From Mesorhizobium sp. (GTDB lineage Bacteria; Pseudomonadota; Alphaproteobacteria; Rhizobiales; Rhizobiaceae): a stretch of 64,000 bases of DNA. Positions 42,856 through 52,211 of the stretch are shown here, piece after piece (within the stretch, counting starts at the first letter, position 1; the number at the start of each line of letters is the position of its first letter). The translations under genes were made by a program, and so were the position numbers. The notes under the pieces are model-generated. The model did no database searches. It saw nothing but the letters and a program-made list of their open reading frames with translations, and was not told the origin of the DNA. Location of the stretch: contig SAKE01000014.1 of the NCBI GenBank assembly GCA_004017275.1, positions 1 through 64,000 of the forward strand, in the 5' to 3' direction.

Positions 42856-44118
42856 ATGGATGAAACCGCGTTAAACCCTCGATTCCCGAAATCGGTGACG
42901 AGGTTGGCCATGGTTATTCGCGATTTGGCGCGTACGCACGAAGGGGCTAGCAGCGACGCCCTTGCAGTTCCCACCGTTGCCGCGATGATCGCGGTGCTGT
43001 TTGCCGGCAGTACGGTGCTGACGCCGCTCTACATCGTCTACAAGCAGCAATTCGGCTTTTCGCAAATCACGCTGACGCTGATCTACGCCGTGTATGTCGT
43101 CGGCAATCTGGCGGCACTGCTGATGTTCGGCGGGGTGTCCGATGTCGTCGGGCGTCGGCCCGCGAGCCTGGCGGCCATGCTTGTTGCCATCATCAGCGCG
43201 CTTGTCTTCCTGTTTGCCGGAAACGTCGTCTCGCTCGACGTCGCCCGCATCCTCAGCGGGCTAGCCATCGGTGTCGGCGCGGGGACCGGAACCGCGTGGA
43301 TTGCCGAGCTTCTTCCCGGCGCGGACAAGTCGCGCGCCAGCGTGATTGCCACCAGCACCAATTTCCTCGGCCTCGGTTTCGGCGCCTTGGTTTCAGGATT
43401 TTTGGCTGAGTACGAGCCATGGCCGTTGCGGCTGATCTTCATCGTCTATTTGGCAGCACTTGCGGTGGTGACGATCCTGGTCTGGCGCACTCGCGAAACG
43501 GTGGCGAAGCCGGGCGGTCTCGGGCGGATTTCCTTGCGGCCGCAATTCTCCGTTCCGGAGGAGATACGTGCGCGCTTCGTCGCGCCGGCGGTGACCGGCT
43601 TCGGCGCGATGGCACTGGTCGGCTTCTATGCCGCGTTGGCGCCGAGTATCCTGGCGCAGCAGTTGCACGAAACCAACCACGCCGTCGCCGGCGCGCTGTT
43701 CTTCGAACTGGCGATCGTCACCGCGATCAGCATCGTGGTTCTGATGCATATGAAGAGCCACAAAGCGATGCTGGCTGCGCTTGCATTGATGATCCCAAGC
43801 GTCTTGCTGGTGGTGGCGGCGCAGATGCTGGCGTCGATGGTGCTGATGATCGCGGCGACAGCCTGCTGCGGTGTGGTGGCGGCGCTCGGCTACCGAGGCG
43901 GCCTGCAGGTGGTCAACGAGATTGCGCCGCCGCAACGCCGCGCCGAAGTGGTGTCCAGTTTCTTCATCTGCTGTTTTGTCGGCAACGCCTTGCCTGTCAT
44001 CGGCATAGGCATCGTTTCGACCTATGCAAGTCCCGTCGCCGCGAGCCTGGCGTTCGCTGGCATGATCGTAGCCTTTGCGCTGCTGGCGCTGGGCTTCGGG
44101 CTGAAACAAAAGCATTGA
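42856..44118 (+). CDS. MFS transporter
   Basis: A 420-residue (or 402 from the ATG at 42910) major facilitator. Twelve helices are visible, with the loop 2-3 motif MFGGVSDVVGRRPASLAAM and helix 5 IATSTNFLGLGFGALVSGFLAE, both usual in drug/sugar exporters. The substrate cannot be inferred. It converges on the MATE gene 24 bp downstream. Confidence 0.87.
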   Translation: MDETALNPRFPKSVTRLAMVIRDLARTHEGASSDALAVPTVAAMIAVLFAGSTVLTPLYIVYKQQFGFSQITLTLIYAVYVVGNLAALLMFGGVSDVVGRRPASLAAMLVAIISALVFLFAGNVVSLDVARILSGLAIGVGAGTGTAWIAELLPGADKSRASVIATSTNFLGLGFGALVSGFLAEYEPWPLRLIFIVYLAALAVVTILVWRTRETVAKPGGLGRISLRPQFSVPEEIRARFVAPAVTGFGAMALVGFYAALAPSILAQQLHETNHAVAGALFFELAIVTAISIVVLMHMKSHKAMLAALALMIPSVLLVVAAQMLASMVLMIAATACCGVVAALGYRGGLQVVNEIAPPQRRAEVVSSFFICCFVGNALPVIGIGIVSTYASPVAASLAFAGMIVAFALLALGFGLKQKH

Positions 44119-44142
44119 GACCCCGGACGGCCCCGATTGACT

Positions 44143-45615
44143 TCAGCCGTTCGGCGTTTCAGGCGAAAGATGGGCGCGTCCGCGCGGCATGCCAAGCCCG
44201 GTGTCCGGCGGCTCGCCAACGGCAGGCCTGTTCTCGATCATGTGCATGGTGCGCCAGCGGCCGAAACGGTAATATGCGGCGGCCAGTATCAGCGAGGTGA
44301 TCGAGCCGGCCGAAAAACTCCACCACAGTGCTTCCTCGCCGATCACGCCGCGCATGAAGTAGGCAAAGCCGGTACGCACGACCAGCACCGAGATCACCAG
44401 GATGATCAGCGGCGGCATCACGGCACCCGTGGCGCGCACCGTGGCAAACAGCACGATGGTGATGCCAAACAGGATGAACGACCAGGATGCGATGATGTTG
44501 ATGTGGACGGCGATGTCGATCGCCGCACTGTCGCTGCTCAGGAACAGGCTGAGTACCGAGCGGTCGAAAACCGACAGCACGGCAACCAGTGCGCCGGTCA
44601 GGACCAGGTTGAAGCCGACGCCGGAGGCGGCGATGCGGCCGATCCGGTCCCAGCGCCCGGCGCCGACATTCTGCGCCGCCATCGAGGAGACCGCGGCACC
44701 GATGGCGAGTGCCGGCATCTGGATGTAGGTCCACAGCTGGGCAGCGATGCCATAGGCGGCGGCGACCTGCGAGCCATACGAATTGACCATGCCCATCACC
44801 GTCAGCGCAGCCGCCGAGACGACGATCATCTGCAGGCCCATCGGCACGCCCTTGAAGACGACGATGCGCAGCAAGGTGGGGTCGGGCCACAGCAGAGCGA
44901 GGTTAGCGCCGGCCAGCCGCAGCGGATGCTTGCGCACATAGAGCACGATCAGAATGGCGATCACGCTTACCGTCTGGCCGATCAGCGTTGAGGTGGCGGA
45001 GCCCGCGATGCCGAGTTCGGGAAACGGCCTGATGCCGCGGATGAGCAATGGGTTGAGCACGATGTCGAGGACGACGGCCAGCGCCATGAAGAAGAAGGGC
45101 GTGCGTGAATCGCCGGCACCGCGCAGCACCGTCATGACGAAGGACAGAAGGTTCATCATCGGCACGGCGACGAAGATGATGCGCAGATAGGAGCGGGCCA
45201 GCGGCAAGGCATCGGACGGCGTGCCGAGCGCGCCCAGGATGGCGTCGACCCAGATCCAGCCGCAGACGGCGAAGACGATCGAGACGAGGAAGAAGAAGCT
45301 GGCGCTGGTGCCGACGATGCGGCGCGCCTCGGGCAGGTCGCGGGCGCCGACCGACTGGGCGACCAGGATGGTGGCCGCCATGCCGATGCCGAAGACAGTG
45401 CCGAGGATCAGGAACAGGACAAGGTTGGCGTTGGACGTGGCGGTCAGTGCGGATTCGCCGAGGAAACGGCCGACCCAGACGGCGTTGATCGACCCGTTGA
45501 GCGACTGCAGCACGTTGGAGCCGAGCACCGGCAAGGCGAACAGCAAAAGCGTGCGCGGGATCGGGCCGCTGGTCAGGTCGCCGGTGCGCCGGCGCGTGGG
45601 CATTTTTTCATCCAT
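44143..45615 (-). CDS. MATE-family multidrug efflux transporter
   Basis: A 490-residue protein with twelve helices in two six-helix bundles. Segments GPIPRTLLLFALPVLGSNVLQ, INAVWVGRFLGESALTA and VLRGAGDSRTPFF fit the NorM/DinF class. The ATG at 45615 is chosen over an upstream TTG at 45669. Likely sodium- or proton-driven export of cations or drugs. Confidence 0.88.
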   Translation of the reverse strand: MDEKMPTRRRTGDLTSGPIPRTLLLFALPVLGSNVLQSLNGSINAVWVGRFLGESALTATSNANLVLFLILGTVFGIGMAATILVAQSVGARDLPEARRIVGTSASFFFLVSIVFAVCGWIWVDAILGALGTPSDALPLARSYLRIIFVAVPMMNLLSFVMTVLRGAGDSRTPFFFMALAVVLDIVLNPLLIRGIRPFPELGIAGSATSTLIGQTVSVIAILIVLYVRKHPLRLAGANLALLWPDPTLLRIVVFKGVPMGLQMIVVSAAALTVMGMVNSYGSQVAAAYGIAAQLWTYIQMPALAIGAAVSSMAAQNVGAGRWDRIGRIAASGVGFNLVLTGALVAVLSVFDRSVLSLFLSSDSAAIDIAVHINIIASWSFILFGITIVLFATVRATGAVMPPLIILVISVLVVRTGFAYFMRGVIGEEALWWSFSAGSITSLILAAAYYRFGRWRTMHMIENRPAVGEPPDTGLGMPRGRAHLSPETPNG

Positions 45616-45782
45616 GGCGGGCAACTCGGCGAAGGGTTTGTTTCTGGTCCGCGATGATTGCCGATTCAACGGGACAGGCCGTGCCTTGATCTAATCATGT
45701 TCTCAAAGCTTCCGGAATGGGATATTGATCCTCGGTGCGTGGGGCCGCATTCCTATTAGATCTTGGATAAGCCGGGGGGGGC

Positions 45783-46571
45783 ATGTACGATATTCCGCTG
45801 TTTTTTGAGCGCCTTAACCGGCGTGCGTTTCTCGGTGCATCCGCCTTGGGCGCAGCTTCCGTCGCTCTTTCGGCGTGCACCACGACGGACGTGGCGCCAC
45901 CGCCTGCGGCAGCGCCGGCAAGCGATCCGGCTTTCGGCGATGCCGCAAGCATGTATGCGGCGCGCACCGACGAGGGCTATCAATTGCCGGCAATCCCGGT
46001 CGCCAAGGTCGATCCGAAGTTCGTGCGCCAGATCGTGTCCGACCCGACCGGAGAGAAACCCGGCACGATTGTCGTCGATACGTCCGAGCACTTTCTCTAT
46101 CTTGTGCGCGACGGCGGCACGGCTATCCGCTACGGCGTCAGCCTCGGCAAGGCCGGTTTCGGATGGACCGGCAGCGCCGTGGTTCAGGCAAGGAAGAAGT
46201 GGCCGGTCTGGACGCCGCCGCCGGAAATGATCCAGCGCCGGCCGGAACTGGCGAAATACAAGGACGGCATGCCGCCCGGCCCGCAGAGCCCGCTCGGCGC
46301 CCGCGCGTTGTATCTGTTCCGCGACGGTAAGGACACGATGTACCGGCTGCACGGCACGCCGGAGTGGGATTCCATCGGCAAGAACGCTTCGTCCGGTTGC
46401 GTGCGCTTCATGAACCAGGACATCATCGACCTCTACAGCCGCGTCAACGGCCCCGCCCAGGTCTTCGTGCGTCCCAACCTGTCGGCTGCCGGCAAGATCA
46501 TGGCCGTGTCGAGCAGGACCGCCGAGCCGATCGATGCGGGCGTGCCGAAGGATGCAGAGTTCTTGAAGTAA
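45783..46571 (+). CDS. L,D-transpeptidase (YkuD), Tat-type lipoprotein signal
   Basis: A 262-residue envelope enzyme making 3-3 crosslinks or anchoring proteins to peptidoglycan. The N terminus has a twin arginine (NRRAFLGAS, residues 13-14) and a lipobox cysteine at about Cys32 (ALSAC). The YkuD domain (GTIVVDTSEHFLYLVRDGG onwards) has His190 (RLHGTPEWDSIG) and catalytic Cys206 (SSGCVRF). Alphaproteobacteria often have many such paralogues. Confidence 0.92.
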   Translation: MYDIPLFFERLNRRAFLGASALGAASVALSACTTTDVAPPPAAAPASDPAFGDAASMYAARTDEGYQLPAIPVAKVDPKFVRQIVSDPTGEKPGTIVVDTSEHFLYLVRDGGTAIRYGVSLGKAGFGWTGSAVVQARKKWPVWTPPPEMIQRRPELAKYKDGMPPGPQSPLGARALYLFRDGKDTMYRLHGTPEWDSIGKNASSGCVRFMNQDIIDLYSRVNGPAQVFVRPNLSAAGKIMAVSSRTAEPIDAGVPKDAEFLK

Positions 46572-46584
46572 GCGCCTTCACGAT

Positions 46585-46623
46585 CTGTCCAGGCGGACGC
46601 GTCAAGCGCGCCCGCCTGGACAG
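46585..46623. terminator. bidirectional hairpin between convergent genes
   Basis: CTGTCCAGGCGG (46585-46596) and CCGCCTGGACAG (46612-46623) are perfect 12-bp arms with a 15-nt loop, lying between the stops of the transpeptidase gene and the convergent propeller gene. There is no U tract. Confidence 0.6.
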
Positions 46624-46629
46624 TGGTCG

Positions 46630-48105
46630 TTACTTCTTGGCGAGGCCGGGAAGCGTGACCTGATAGACCAGGAAGATAGTGTCGACATCGGCGCCGTCTT
46701 CGGCCTTGTAGGGCGCGCCGACCTGAAAACCGTCCTGCGCTAGGAAGTCGTTGTCGTTGGCGACGAACAGGAAGTAGTCGTCTGGCAGTTTTGGATCGAG
46801 AACGCTGACCACCGACATCGCCTCCCACTTCTCCGACAGGTTGTTCTTGTCGTTCGGCGCGCCATTGTGCAGGCCGAAGCGGCCGAGTTCGGCACTGTCG
46901 TTGATGTCGATGAACGGCGTCAGCTTGGCCGGCGTCACCGACGGGTCGAGAACGCCCTTGGGGGCGACCGGCTTGTCGGCGGCATCGAACGGACCGCCGG
47001 CGATGTCGGTTGCGGTGGAAAGATCGACGACGTTGATCTGGCGATAAAGCGAGGCATCGCCCTTCACGCCTTGGCCGTTGCCGCTGTCGCGCGTCAGCAT
47101 CAGGAAGGTCTGATCCGACAGCGCCACAATCTCGCTTTGCGCGGCGATCTTGGTCTTGCCCTTGGCATCCTTGAACACCGGCAGCGGCACGACATATTCG
47201 TGCGCCAGCTTGAGATGGGCGAGGTCGGACGCGTCATAGACCAGCGCCCTGGTGTTCTGGCGCGTCGAGCCGGAATCGCCGCCGTCCTGGCGGGGTGCCG
47301 ATTGCAGCACGGCGATCAGGAACTTGCCGTCCGGCGTCATCGCCATGCCTTCGAGGCCCTGATTGTTCTGGCGGCCGGTGTCGGGATCCTTCGGATCGGG
47401 CTCGGCTGCACCGGGACCCGGATTATCCGAGGCGAAGTTCGGCGCGCCGTGGCGCATCGGCACCAGCGCTGCCGGTGGCTGTGTCGCCGACAGCAGATGT
47501 CCGTCGGCCGAGAACCGGTAGATGTTCGGGCCGTATTCGTCGGAGATGAACATCGAACCGTCGGGCAGCCGCACGATCGCCTCGTTGTCGAGCGCCAGCT
47601 TGCCGTTGGCTTCGGGCAGGATCGGCATGTCGCCGCCTGCCGCGCGCACGCCGTTGAGCGGATCGAGGCCGGTGGCGTCAGCGCCCTTGTCGTCGGTGAG
47701 AAGCATGGTGTCGGCAAGCGTCGCCTTGACGCCCGCCTGTTCCTGGCCGGCGGCAGGTGCCGTACCTGGGGCTACCGGCGCAAACTCGATGCCGATCGTG
47801 TTGAGGCGCGGCCGGTAGTCGGTGGTGCCGACGACGTTGTAGCCGCGGTCCGGCAGCAGCCAGAGCGAACCCTTGTAGCCGGAGGCGTCATGCGTCCAGC
47901 CTGATGTGTCGATCGCCATGCCGGAGCCCGAGCCAAACGTCTCGCCAAACTTGTCGCGCTGAGCGGCCGGGATGCGGCCGACGCCGACCAGGCCCTTGTT
48001 GACGAGGCCGCCGACGGTCGCGGTGCTGTCGCCGAGCGCCGGCGTCAGGGCGGTGAACAAGGCCAGCGCGACGCCGAGCGGCGCGGTTCGGTGCAGGTGT
48101 TTCAT
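46630..48105 (-). CDS. secreted esterase-like / phytase-like beta-propeller protein
   Basis: A 491-residue protein with a signal peptide (MKHLHRTAPLGVALALFTAL ... ALG) from an ATG at 48105 after GAGGA. The body matches the phytase-like propeller domain PF13449: GSLWLLPDRGYNVVG, DNEAIVRLPDGSMFISDEYGPNIYRF, NNQGLEGMAMTPDGKFLIAVLQS, NDNDFLAQDG. These often have calcium-bound active sites and may be phosphoesterases; the substrate is unproven. The frame is open for 155 more codons upstream but without homology. Confidence 0.85.
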   Translation of the reverse strand: MKHLHRTAPLGVALALFTALTPALGDSTATVGGLVNKGLVGVGRIPAAQRDKFGETFGSGSGMAIDTSGWTHDASGYKGSLWLLPDRGYNVVGTTDYRPRLNTIGIEFAPVAPGTAPAAGQEQAGVKATLADTMLLTDDKGADATGLDPLNGVRAAGGDMPILPEANGKLALDNEAIVRLPDGSMFISDEYGPNIYRFSADGHLLSATQPPAALVPMRHGAPNFASDNPGPGAAEPDPKDPDTGRQNNQGLEGMAMTPDGKFLIAVLQSAPRQDGGDSGSTRQNTRALVYDASDLAHLKLAHEYVVPLPVFKDAKGKTKIAAQSEIVALSDQTFLMLTRDSGNGQGVKGDASLYRQINVVDLSTATDIAGGPFDAADKPVAPKGVLDPSVTPAKLTPFIDINDSAELGRFGLHNGAPNDKNNLSEKWEAMSVVSVLDPKLPDDYFLFVANDNDFLAQDGFQVGAPYKAEDGADVDTIFLVYQVTLPGLAKK

Positions 48106-48374
48106 GGACGATCCTCTTTGTGACAGATGTGCCGGAGCGGCAGCAGGACGAAAAAGCTGAAAGAGGTGCGACATCGACGATGCCGCGCGCGCCTCCCCGA
48201 AACGCGGTCTACGGCGCGAACATGATGCTTGCGTGACAGTGCGCGGTGCATGCCTGCCGTCTCCTTCGCGCGACGACAAAAACATGCGCCTGGCTGAAAG
48301 GAATGGTCGCCCGTAAGGCTTTAGTCGACGAAAAACGATGCGCGTCAACGCTATTGGACACTTATGTCCAGCAG

Positions 48375-48626
48375 CCCGGTGGGCATTTCTTTTCGGCCGG
48401 ACACACCATGGCGCGCTACCGCACCGCCTTCTACGAGCCGCTGGTGGCCGAGTGGTCGAATTTTGGCAATTGGACACAAAGCGGCTCGAAGACGGCGAGC
48501 GAGCGCGCCACCGGCGTCTGGAAACGTGCGCTGGCCGATTTCGTGCCGCCGGCTTCGGCCGTCGCCACATCAGGCGTGCTGGACGAATTCATCGCGCGGC
48601 GCACCGAGGAGGGCGGAGCCGCACCG
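48375..48626 (+). pseudogene. C-terminal remnant of a trimethylamine methyltransferase (MttB) family gene
   Basis: About 84 codons match the family's end: PGGHFFSAGHTMARYRTAFY, then EPLVAEWSNFGNW, ERATGVWKRALADFVPPA, and DEFIARRTEEGGAAP. The rest of the roughly 500-residue protein is absent upstream, the frame runs past the normal end, and no start with a ribosome site precedes the homology. It is therefore a decayed fragment, the only content I can assign in the 48106-48712 gap. Confidence 0.75.
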
Positions 48627-48712
48627 GGTGTCGTGACCACTGTCGGAATTGCAGTGTGTGCGGAACCCGCGTCGCTCCCGGGCATTCATGGGAATGGCCA
48701 ACGGAGGACGAC

Positions 48713-49027
48713 ATGGGATTCGACCAGTATCACGAACCGCCTGAAGAGCTGACGCAGAAGGTGCGGACCTTTGCCCGCATGATCACCTCGCTGATCGAGG
48801 AGGCGGAAGCGATCGGCTGGTACGAACAACGCATGTCGGTGGAGAAGGACCCGCAGGCGCGCGCCATCATGAAGAACGCGCAAGGTGAGGAGTTCAAGCA
48901 TTTCGGCATGGATCTCGAATTCCTGCTGCGCCAGAAGAAGGACTGGCGGGCGGAACTGAAGGAAATCCTGTTCACCACAGGCGACATCGTCAAGGCCGGC
49001 GAGAAGGGCGAGAAGAAGGTGGATTGA
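48713..49027 (+). CDS. encapsulated-ferritin-like (EncFtn family) protein
   Basis: A 104-residue ferritin-superfamily half-bundle. It has SLIEEAEAIGWYEQRMS (Glu29, Glu30, Glu32, Trp36, Tyr37), DPQARAIMKNAQGEEFKHFGMDLEFL (Glu60, His63) and LFTTGDIVKAG. These align with Rhodospirillum rubrum EncFtn residues Glu31, Glu32, Glu34, Trp38, Tyr39, Glu62 and His65 at a constant offset of two, so the ferroxidase centre formed between two subunits appears intact. The C terminus EKGEKKVD lacks the hydrophobic peptide that targets cargo to encapsulin, and no encapsulin gene is nearby. CGGAGGA precedes the ATG. Confidence 0.82.
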   Translation: MGFDQYHEPPEELTQKVRTFARMITSLIEEAEAIGWYEQRMSVEKDPQARAIMKNAQGEEFKHFGMDLEFLLRQKKDWRAELKEILFTTGDIVKAGEKGEKKVD

Positions 49028-49052
49028 GCGCCGTTGCCGGCTTCGCCCACCA

Positions 49053-50078
49053 TCAATCGCTGTCGCGCGCCACCAGCTCCAGCGGCCAGACCTCGCGGAT
49101 GATCCGTGGACCCTCCGGGCCGGCGAAGGCCGGGATCGAGGCCAGCAGCATTTCGGCGAGCCGCTGTCCCATCGGCTCCAGCGCCGGGCGGAAGGCGGTT
49201 AGCGCCGGCGAAAAATAGCGGCAAAGCGGCGTGTCGACGATGACGGTCACCGCTATGTCGTGGCCGGGTCGGATGCCCATCTCGGCCAGCGCCTTGCAGC
49301 CGCCGAGCGCCATTACATCATTGTTGAAGATGATGGCGGTGGGCCGGTCCTTTGCCAGCATCACGCGCGGCGTCACCTGGTAACCGCCGGCCTCGTTGAT
49401 AAAACCGTCGGCGATCAATGCCGGATCGACCTCGATGCCGTGTCGCTTCAGGGCTTTGCGGTAGCCGTCGAGGAACAGATAACCAAAATTGAGATTGAGG
49501 GCAGGGCGGATCGCAGCGATGCGACGATGGCCGCGCGCGACCAGCCGGTCGACGGCATCGGCGCCGGCTCTCTCGAAATCGAGATCGAGCGACGAATACG
49601 CCTTGCCGCCGGACCGGCTGCGGCCGATCGTGGCGAAGGGGAAGCCGGCCTCGAGCAGATAGTCGATGCGCTCGTCCTCGCGTCGGGTCCAGGCCAACAC
49701 GACGGCGTCGGCCCGGCGCGTCTCGACGACACGACGCAGGCGCTCCTGCTGATAGTCGCCGGGCGCGCCCATGACCACGATCAGGTCGAGGCCGCTCTCG
49801 GCAAGGCGACCCTGCAGCCCGATCAGGAACGGGATGAAGAACGGTTCGCCATATTGCTGGTCGCCCGGATGCGGCTGCAGCATGAAGGCGATCGAATGGG
49901 TGGCGCCTTGCCGGAGGCTGCGGCCGGACTGGTTGGGCGAATAATTCAGCTGCTTGGCGGCGTCGAGCACGCGCTGGCGCGTGTCGGCATTGACGTCGGC
50001 GCGGCCGTTCAGCGCCCGCGACACCGTGCCGATCGAAATGTTCAGGTGACGGGCAAGGTCGTGAATGCTGGACGCCAA
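49053..50078 (-). CDS. LacI-family repressor of the adjacent sugar operon
   Basis: A 341-residue regulator from a TTG at 50078, which follows GGGGAG; no ATG is available and the HTH starts at once (ASSIHDLARHLNISIGTVSRAL). The hinge NYSPNQSGRSLRQG and a periplasmic-binding-type sugar sensor follow. It is divergent from the sugar operon, and two palindromic operators sit between them, so it probably represses that operon and itself until the sugar binds. Confidence 0.9.
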   Translation of the reverse strand: MASSIHDLARHLNISIGTVSRALNGRADVNADTRQRVLDAAKQLNYSPNQSGRSLRQGATHSIAFMLQPHPGDQQYGEPFFIPFLIGLQGRLAESGLDLIVVMGAPGDYQQERLRRVVETRRADAVVLAWTRREDERIDYLLEAGFPFATIGRSRSGGKAYSSLDLDFERAGADAVDRLVARGHRRIAAIRPALNLNFGYLFLDGYRKALKRHGIEVDPALIADGFINEAGGYQVTPRVMLAKDRPTAIIFNNDVMALGGCKALAEMGIRPGHDIAVTVIVDTPLCRYFSPALTAFRPALEPMGQRLAEMLLASIPAFAGPEGPRIIREVWPLELVARDSD

Positions 50079-50186
50079 GTGACTGTACTCCCCTTGCTTG
50101 GCTAACACCGGTAGCCGCTGAGGCCAAGGCGATAAGACGATTTTCGCCAACGGCCAATTGACATTCTACGCCTTCGGGTGTGTTCT

Positions 50187-50214
50187 CGTAAACGTTTACG
50201 GAAAAACGTTAACG
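50187..50214. promoter_or_regulatory. paired LacI-type operators
   Basis: CGTAAACGTTTACG (50187-50200) is a perfect 14-bp palindrome with the central CG typical of LacI operators. AACGTTAACG (50205-50214) is a partial second site, offset by about 18 bp. Both lie between the LacI gene and the operon it likely controls. Confidence 0.75.
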
Positions 50215-50274
50215 GTCATGCCGTGAACGCCGTGACTTCGGCCTGGAGGGGCCGAAGAGGAGGAGGATTGCTGG

Positions 50275-51306
50275 ATGATCAATGTCGTCCTGGTCGGCTG
50301 CGGAGCCATGAGCAAGGCCTGGCTCGATGCCGCGCGGCAGATCGACGGGCTCGCCATTGTCGGCCTTGTCGACCTCGATGCCGACAGGGCGCGGGCGAGG
50401 GCGCGCGAATACGACCTCACTAATACCGTCATCGGCACCGGTCTCGATACCGTGCTTGACCAGACCAAACCGCAAGCGGTGTTCGATGTGGTGGTTCCCG
50501 CCGCGCGGCGCGCGGTTGCGCTTTCCGCTTTCGCCCACAACTGCCATCTGCTGACGGAAAAGCCGCTCGCCGACAGTCCTGAGAATGCGCGCGCCATCGT
50601 CGAGGCCGCACGCCAGGCAAAGCGCGTCCACGCCGTCGTCCAGAACCGGCGCTATGTCGCCAATGTCAGGCGCATCCGCAGATTCCTGGACTCCGGCGCC
50701 ATTGGTACGCCGACCAGCATCCACGCCGACTTCTTTGTCGCGCCGCATTTCGGCGGCTTTCGCGAAGAGATGGCCCATGTGCTGCTGCTCGATATGGCGA
50801 TCCACACCTTCGATGCCGCCCGCTACATGGTGAATGGCGAGCCGGCCGGCGTCCATTGCCAGGAATGGGAGCCGGCCAATTCCTGGTACCGGCAGGGGTC
50901 GTCGGCCAGTGCGGTCTTCGATCTCGGCGGCGGCAAGGTCTTCACCTATGCGGGCAGCTGGTGCGCGGCCGGTTTTCGCACCAGCTGGGAGGGCAGCTGG
51001 CGCATCGTTGCCGAGCGCGGCAGCCTCATCTGGGACGGTCATGACGACCTGAGGGCAGAAGCAGTGATGCCAGGCCGCGACGGGATGTTCGACAAAACCC
51101 AGCCGATCGAGGTGCCGCCGCTCGACGCGTCCGATCGCATCGGCGGCCATCTCGGCATCATCCAGGATTTCATGCACGCCATCGAGACCGGCACCGAGCC
51201 GGAAACGCGCGGCGCCGACAACATCAAGAGCCTGGCCATGGTTTTTGGCGCCATCGAAAGCGCCGAAACCGGGCGGCGTGTGGTGATCGCAAAGGAAGCA
51301 CAATGA
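50275..51306 (+). CDS. Gfo/Idh/MocA-family oxidoreductase
   Basis: A 343-residue NAD(P)-dependent sugar or polyol dehydrogenase. The Rossmann start is INVVLVGCGAMSKAWLDA, then TEKPLADSPENAR with the conserved EKP motif, and DMAIHTFDAARYM with the active-site His. GAGGAGG precedes the ATG. First gene of the sugar operon; the stop overlaps the next start by ATGA. Confidence 0.9.
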   Translation: MINVVLVGCGAMSKAWLDAARQIDGLAIVGLVDLDADRARARAREYDLTNTVIGTGLDTVLDQTKPQAVFDVVVPAARRAVALSAFAHNCHLLTEKPLADSPENARAIVEAARQAKRVHAVVQNRRYVANVRRIRRFLDSGAIGTPTSIHADFFVAPHFGGFREEMAHVLLLDMAIHTFDAARYMVNGEPAGVHCQEWEPANSWYRQGSSASAVFDLGGGKVFTYAGSWCAAGFRTSWEGSWRIVAERGSLIWDGHDDLRAEAVMPGRDGMFDKTQPIEVPPLDASDRIGGHLGIIQDFMHAIETGTEPETRGADNIKSLAMVFGAIESAETGRRVVIAKEAQ

Positions 51307-52211
51307 TGCCCAATCCACTTCTCGACATCCGGATCGGCACCATGGTGCGCGCCAACCTCGAAGATCCGGCGGCTTACATCAAACAGATCCTGCCGCTCGG
51401 CTTCGAGAGCATCCAGCCCTTCTTCTGGCAGACGCTGGGCGGCAAGGACCTGCAGCGGCTCGCCGGCCAGATCCGCGATGCGATCGGCGATGCCGACGTT
51501 ACCGTGTCTTCGCTCGGCGTGTTCGGCAATCCGCTGGAGAGCGGCGATGTCGATCGCGGCGTGCTCCAGGCCTGGGAAACGGTGATCGACAACGCCCATC
51601 TGTTCGGCGCCTCGATGGTCAGCGGCTTCACCGGCCGCCTGCGCGGCAAGAAGCTGACCGACAGCCTGCCGCGCTTCAAGGAAGTCTGGGGGCCGCTGGC
51701 CAAACGCGCCGCCGACAAGGGCGTCCGCATCGCCTTCGAGAACTGCGCCATGGACGGCAACTGGGCCGCCGGCGACTGGAACATCGCCCACAATCCGGAC
51801 GCCTGGGAGCTGATGTTCAACGAAGTGCCGGACGACAATCTGGGCCTCGAATGGGAGCCCTGCCACCAGCTGGTCTATCTGATCGACCCGATGCCGCAGA
51901 TCCGCAAATGGGCGCCGCGCATCTTCCACGTCCACGGCAAGGACGCGACGGTGCGCTGGGACGTCATCCGCGAGCATGGCGTGTTCGGCCGCTTGCCGTT
52001 CGTGCAGATGCGTACGCCGGGCTTCGGCGACAGCGACTGGACGCGGGTGATCAGCGAATTGCGGCTGGCCGGATACAAGGGTGCCATCGATATCGAAGGC
52101 TGGCACGACCCGGTCTATCGCGACGATCTGGAAATCACCGGCCAGGTGCGGGCGCTGGAATATCTGAAGCAATGCCGGGGAGGAGCTACCTATCTGCCGA
52201 ACCCGGTGTGA
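51303..52211 (+). CDS. sugar phosphate isomerase/epimerase (xylose isomerase-like TIM barrel)
   Basis: A 302-residue AP-endonuclease-2-type TIM barrel. Metal-ligand segments appear as AFENCAMDG, LGLEWEPCHQL, IFHVHGKDA and IDIEGWHDPVY. Related proteins include IolE, IolI and keto-sugar epimerases. With the dehydrogenase next door it probably processes the imported sugar or inositol-like compound. Confidence 0.88.
   Translation: MMPNPLLDIRIGTMVRANLEDPAAYIKQILPLGFESIQPFFWQTLGGKDLQRLAGQIRDAIGDADVTVSSLGVFGNPLESGDVDRGVLQAWETVIDNAHLFGASMVSGFTGRLRGKKLTDSLPRFKEVWGPLAKRAADKGVRIAFENCAMDGNWAAGDWNIAHNPDAWELMFNEVPDDNLGLEWEPCHQLVYLIDPMPQIRKWAPRIFHVHGKDATVRWDVIREHGVFGRLPFVQMRTPGFGDSDWTRVISELRLAGYKGAIDIEGWHDPVYRDDLEITGQVRALEYLKQCRGGATYLPNPV

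Noticed and set aside
48105..48570. 155-codon N-terminal extension of the propeller protein
   Set aside because: It has no homology, low-complexity R/A content, and would bury the signal peptide. The ATG at 48105 has a ribosome site.
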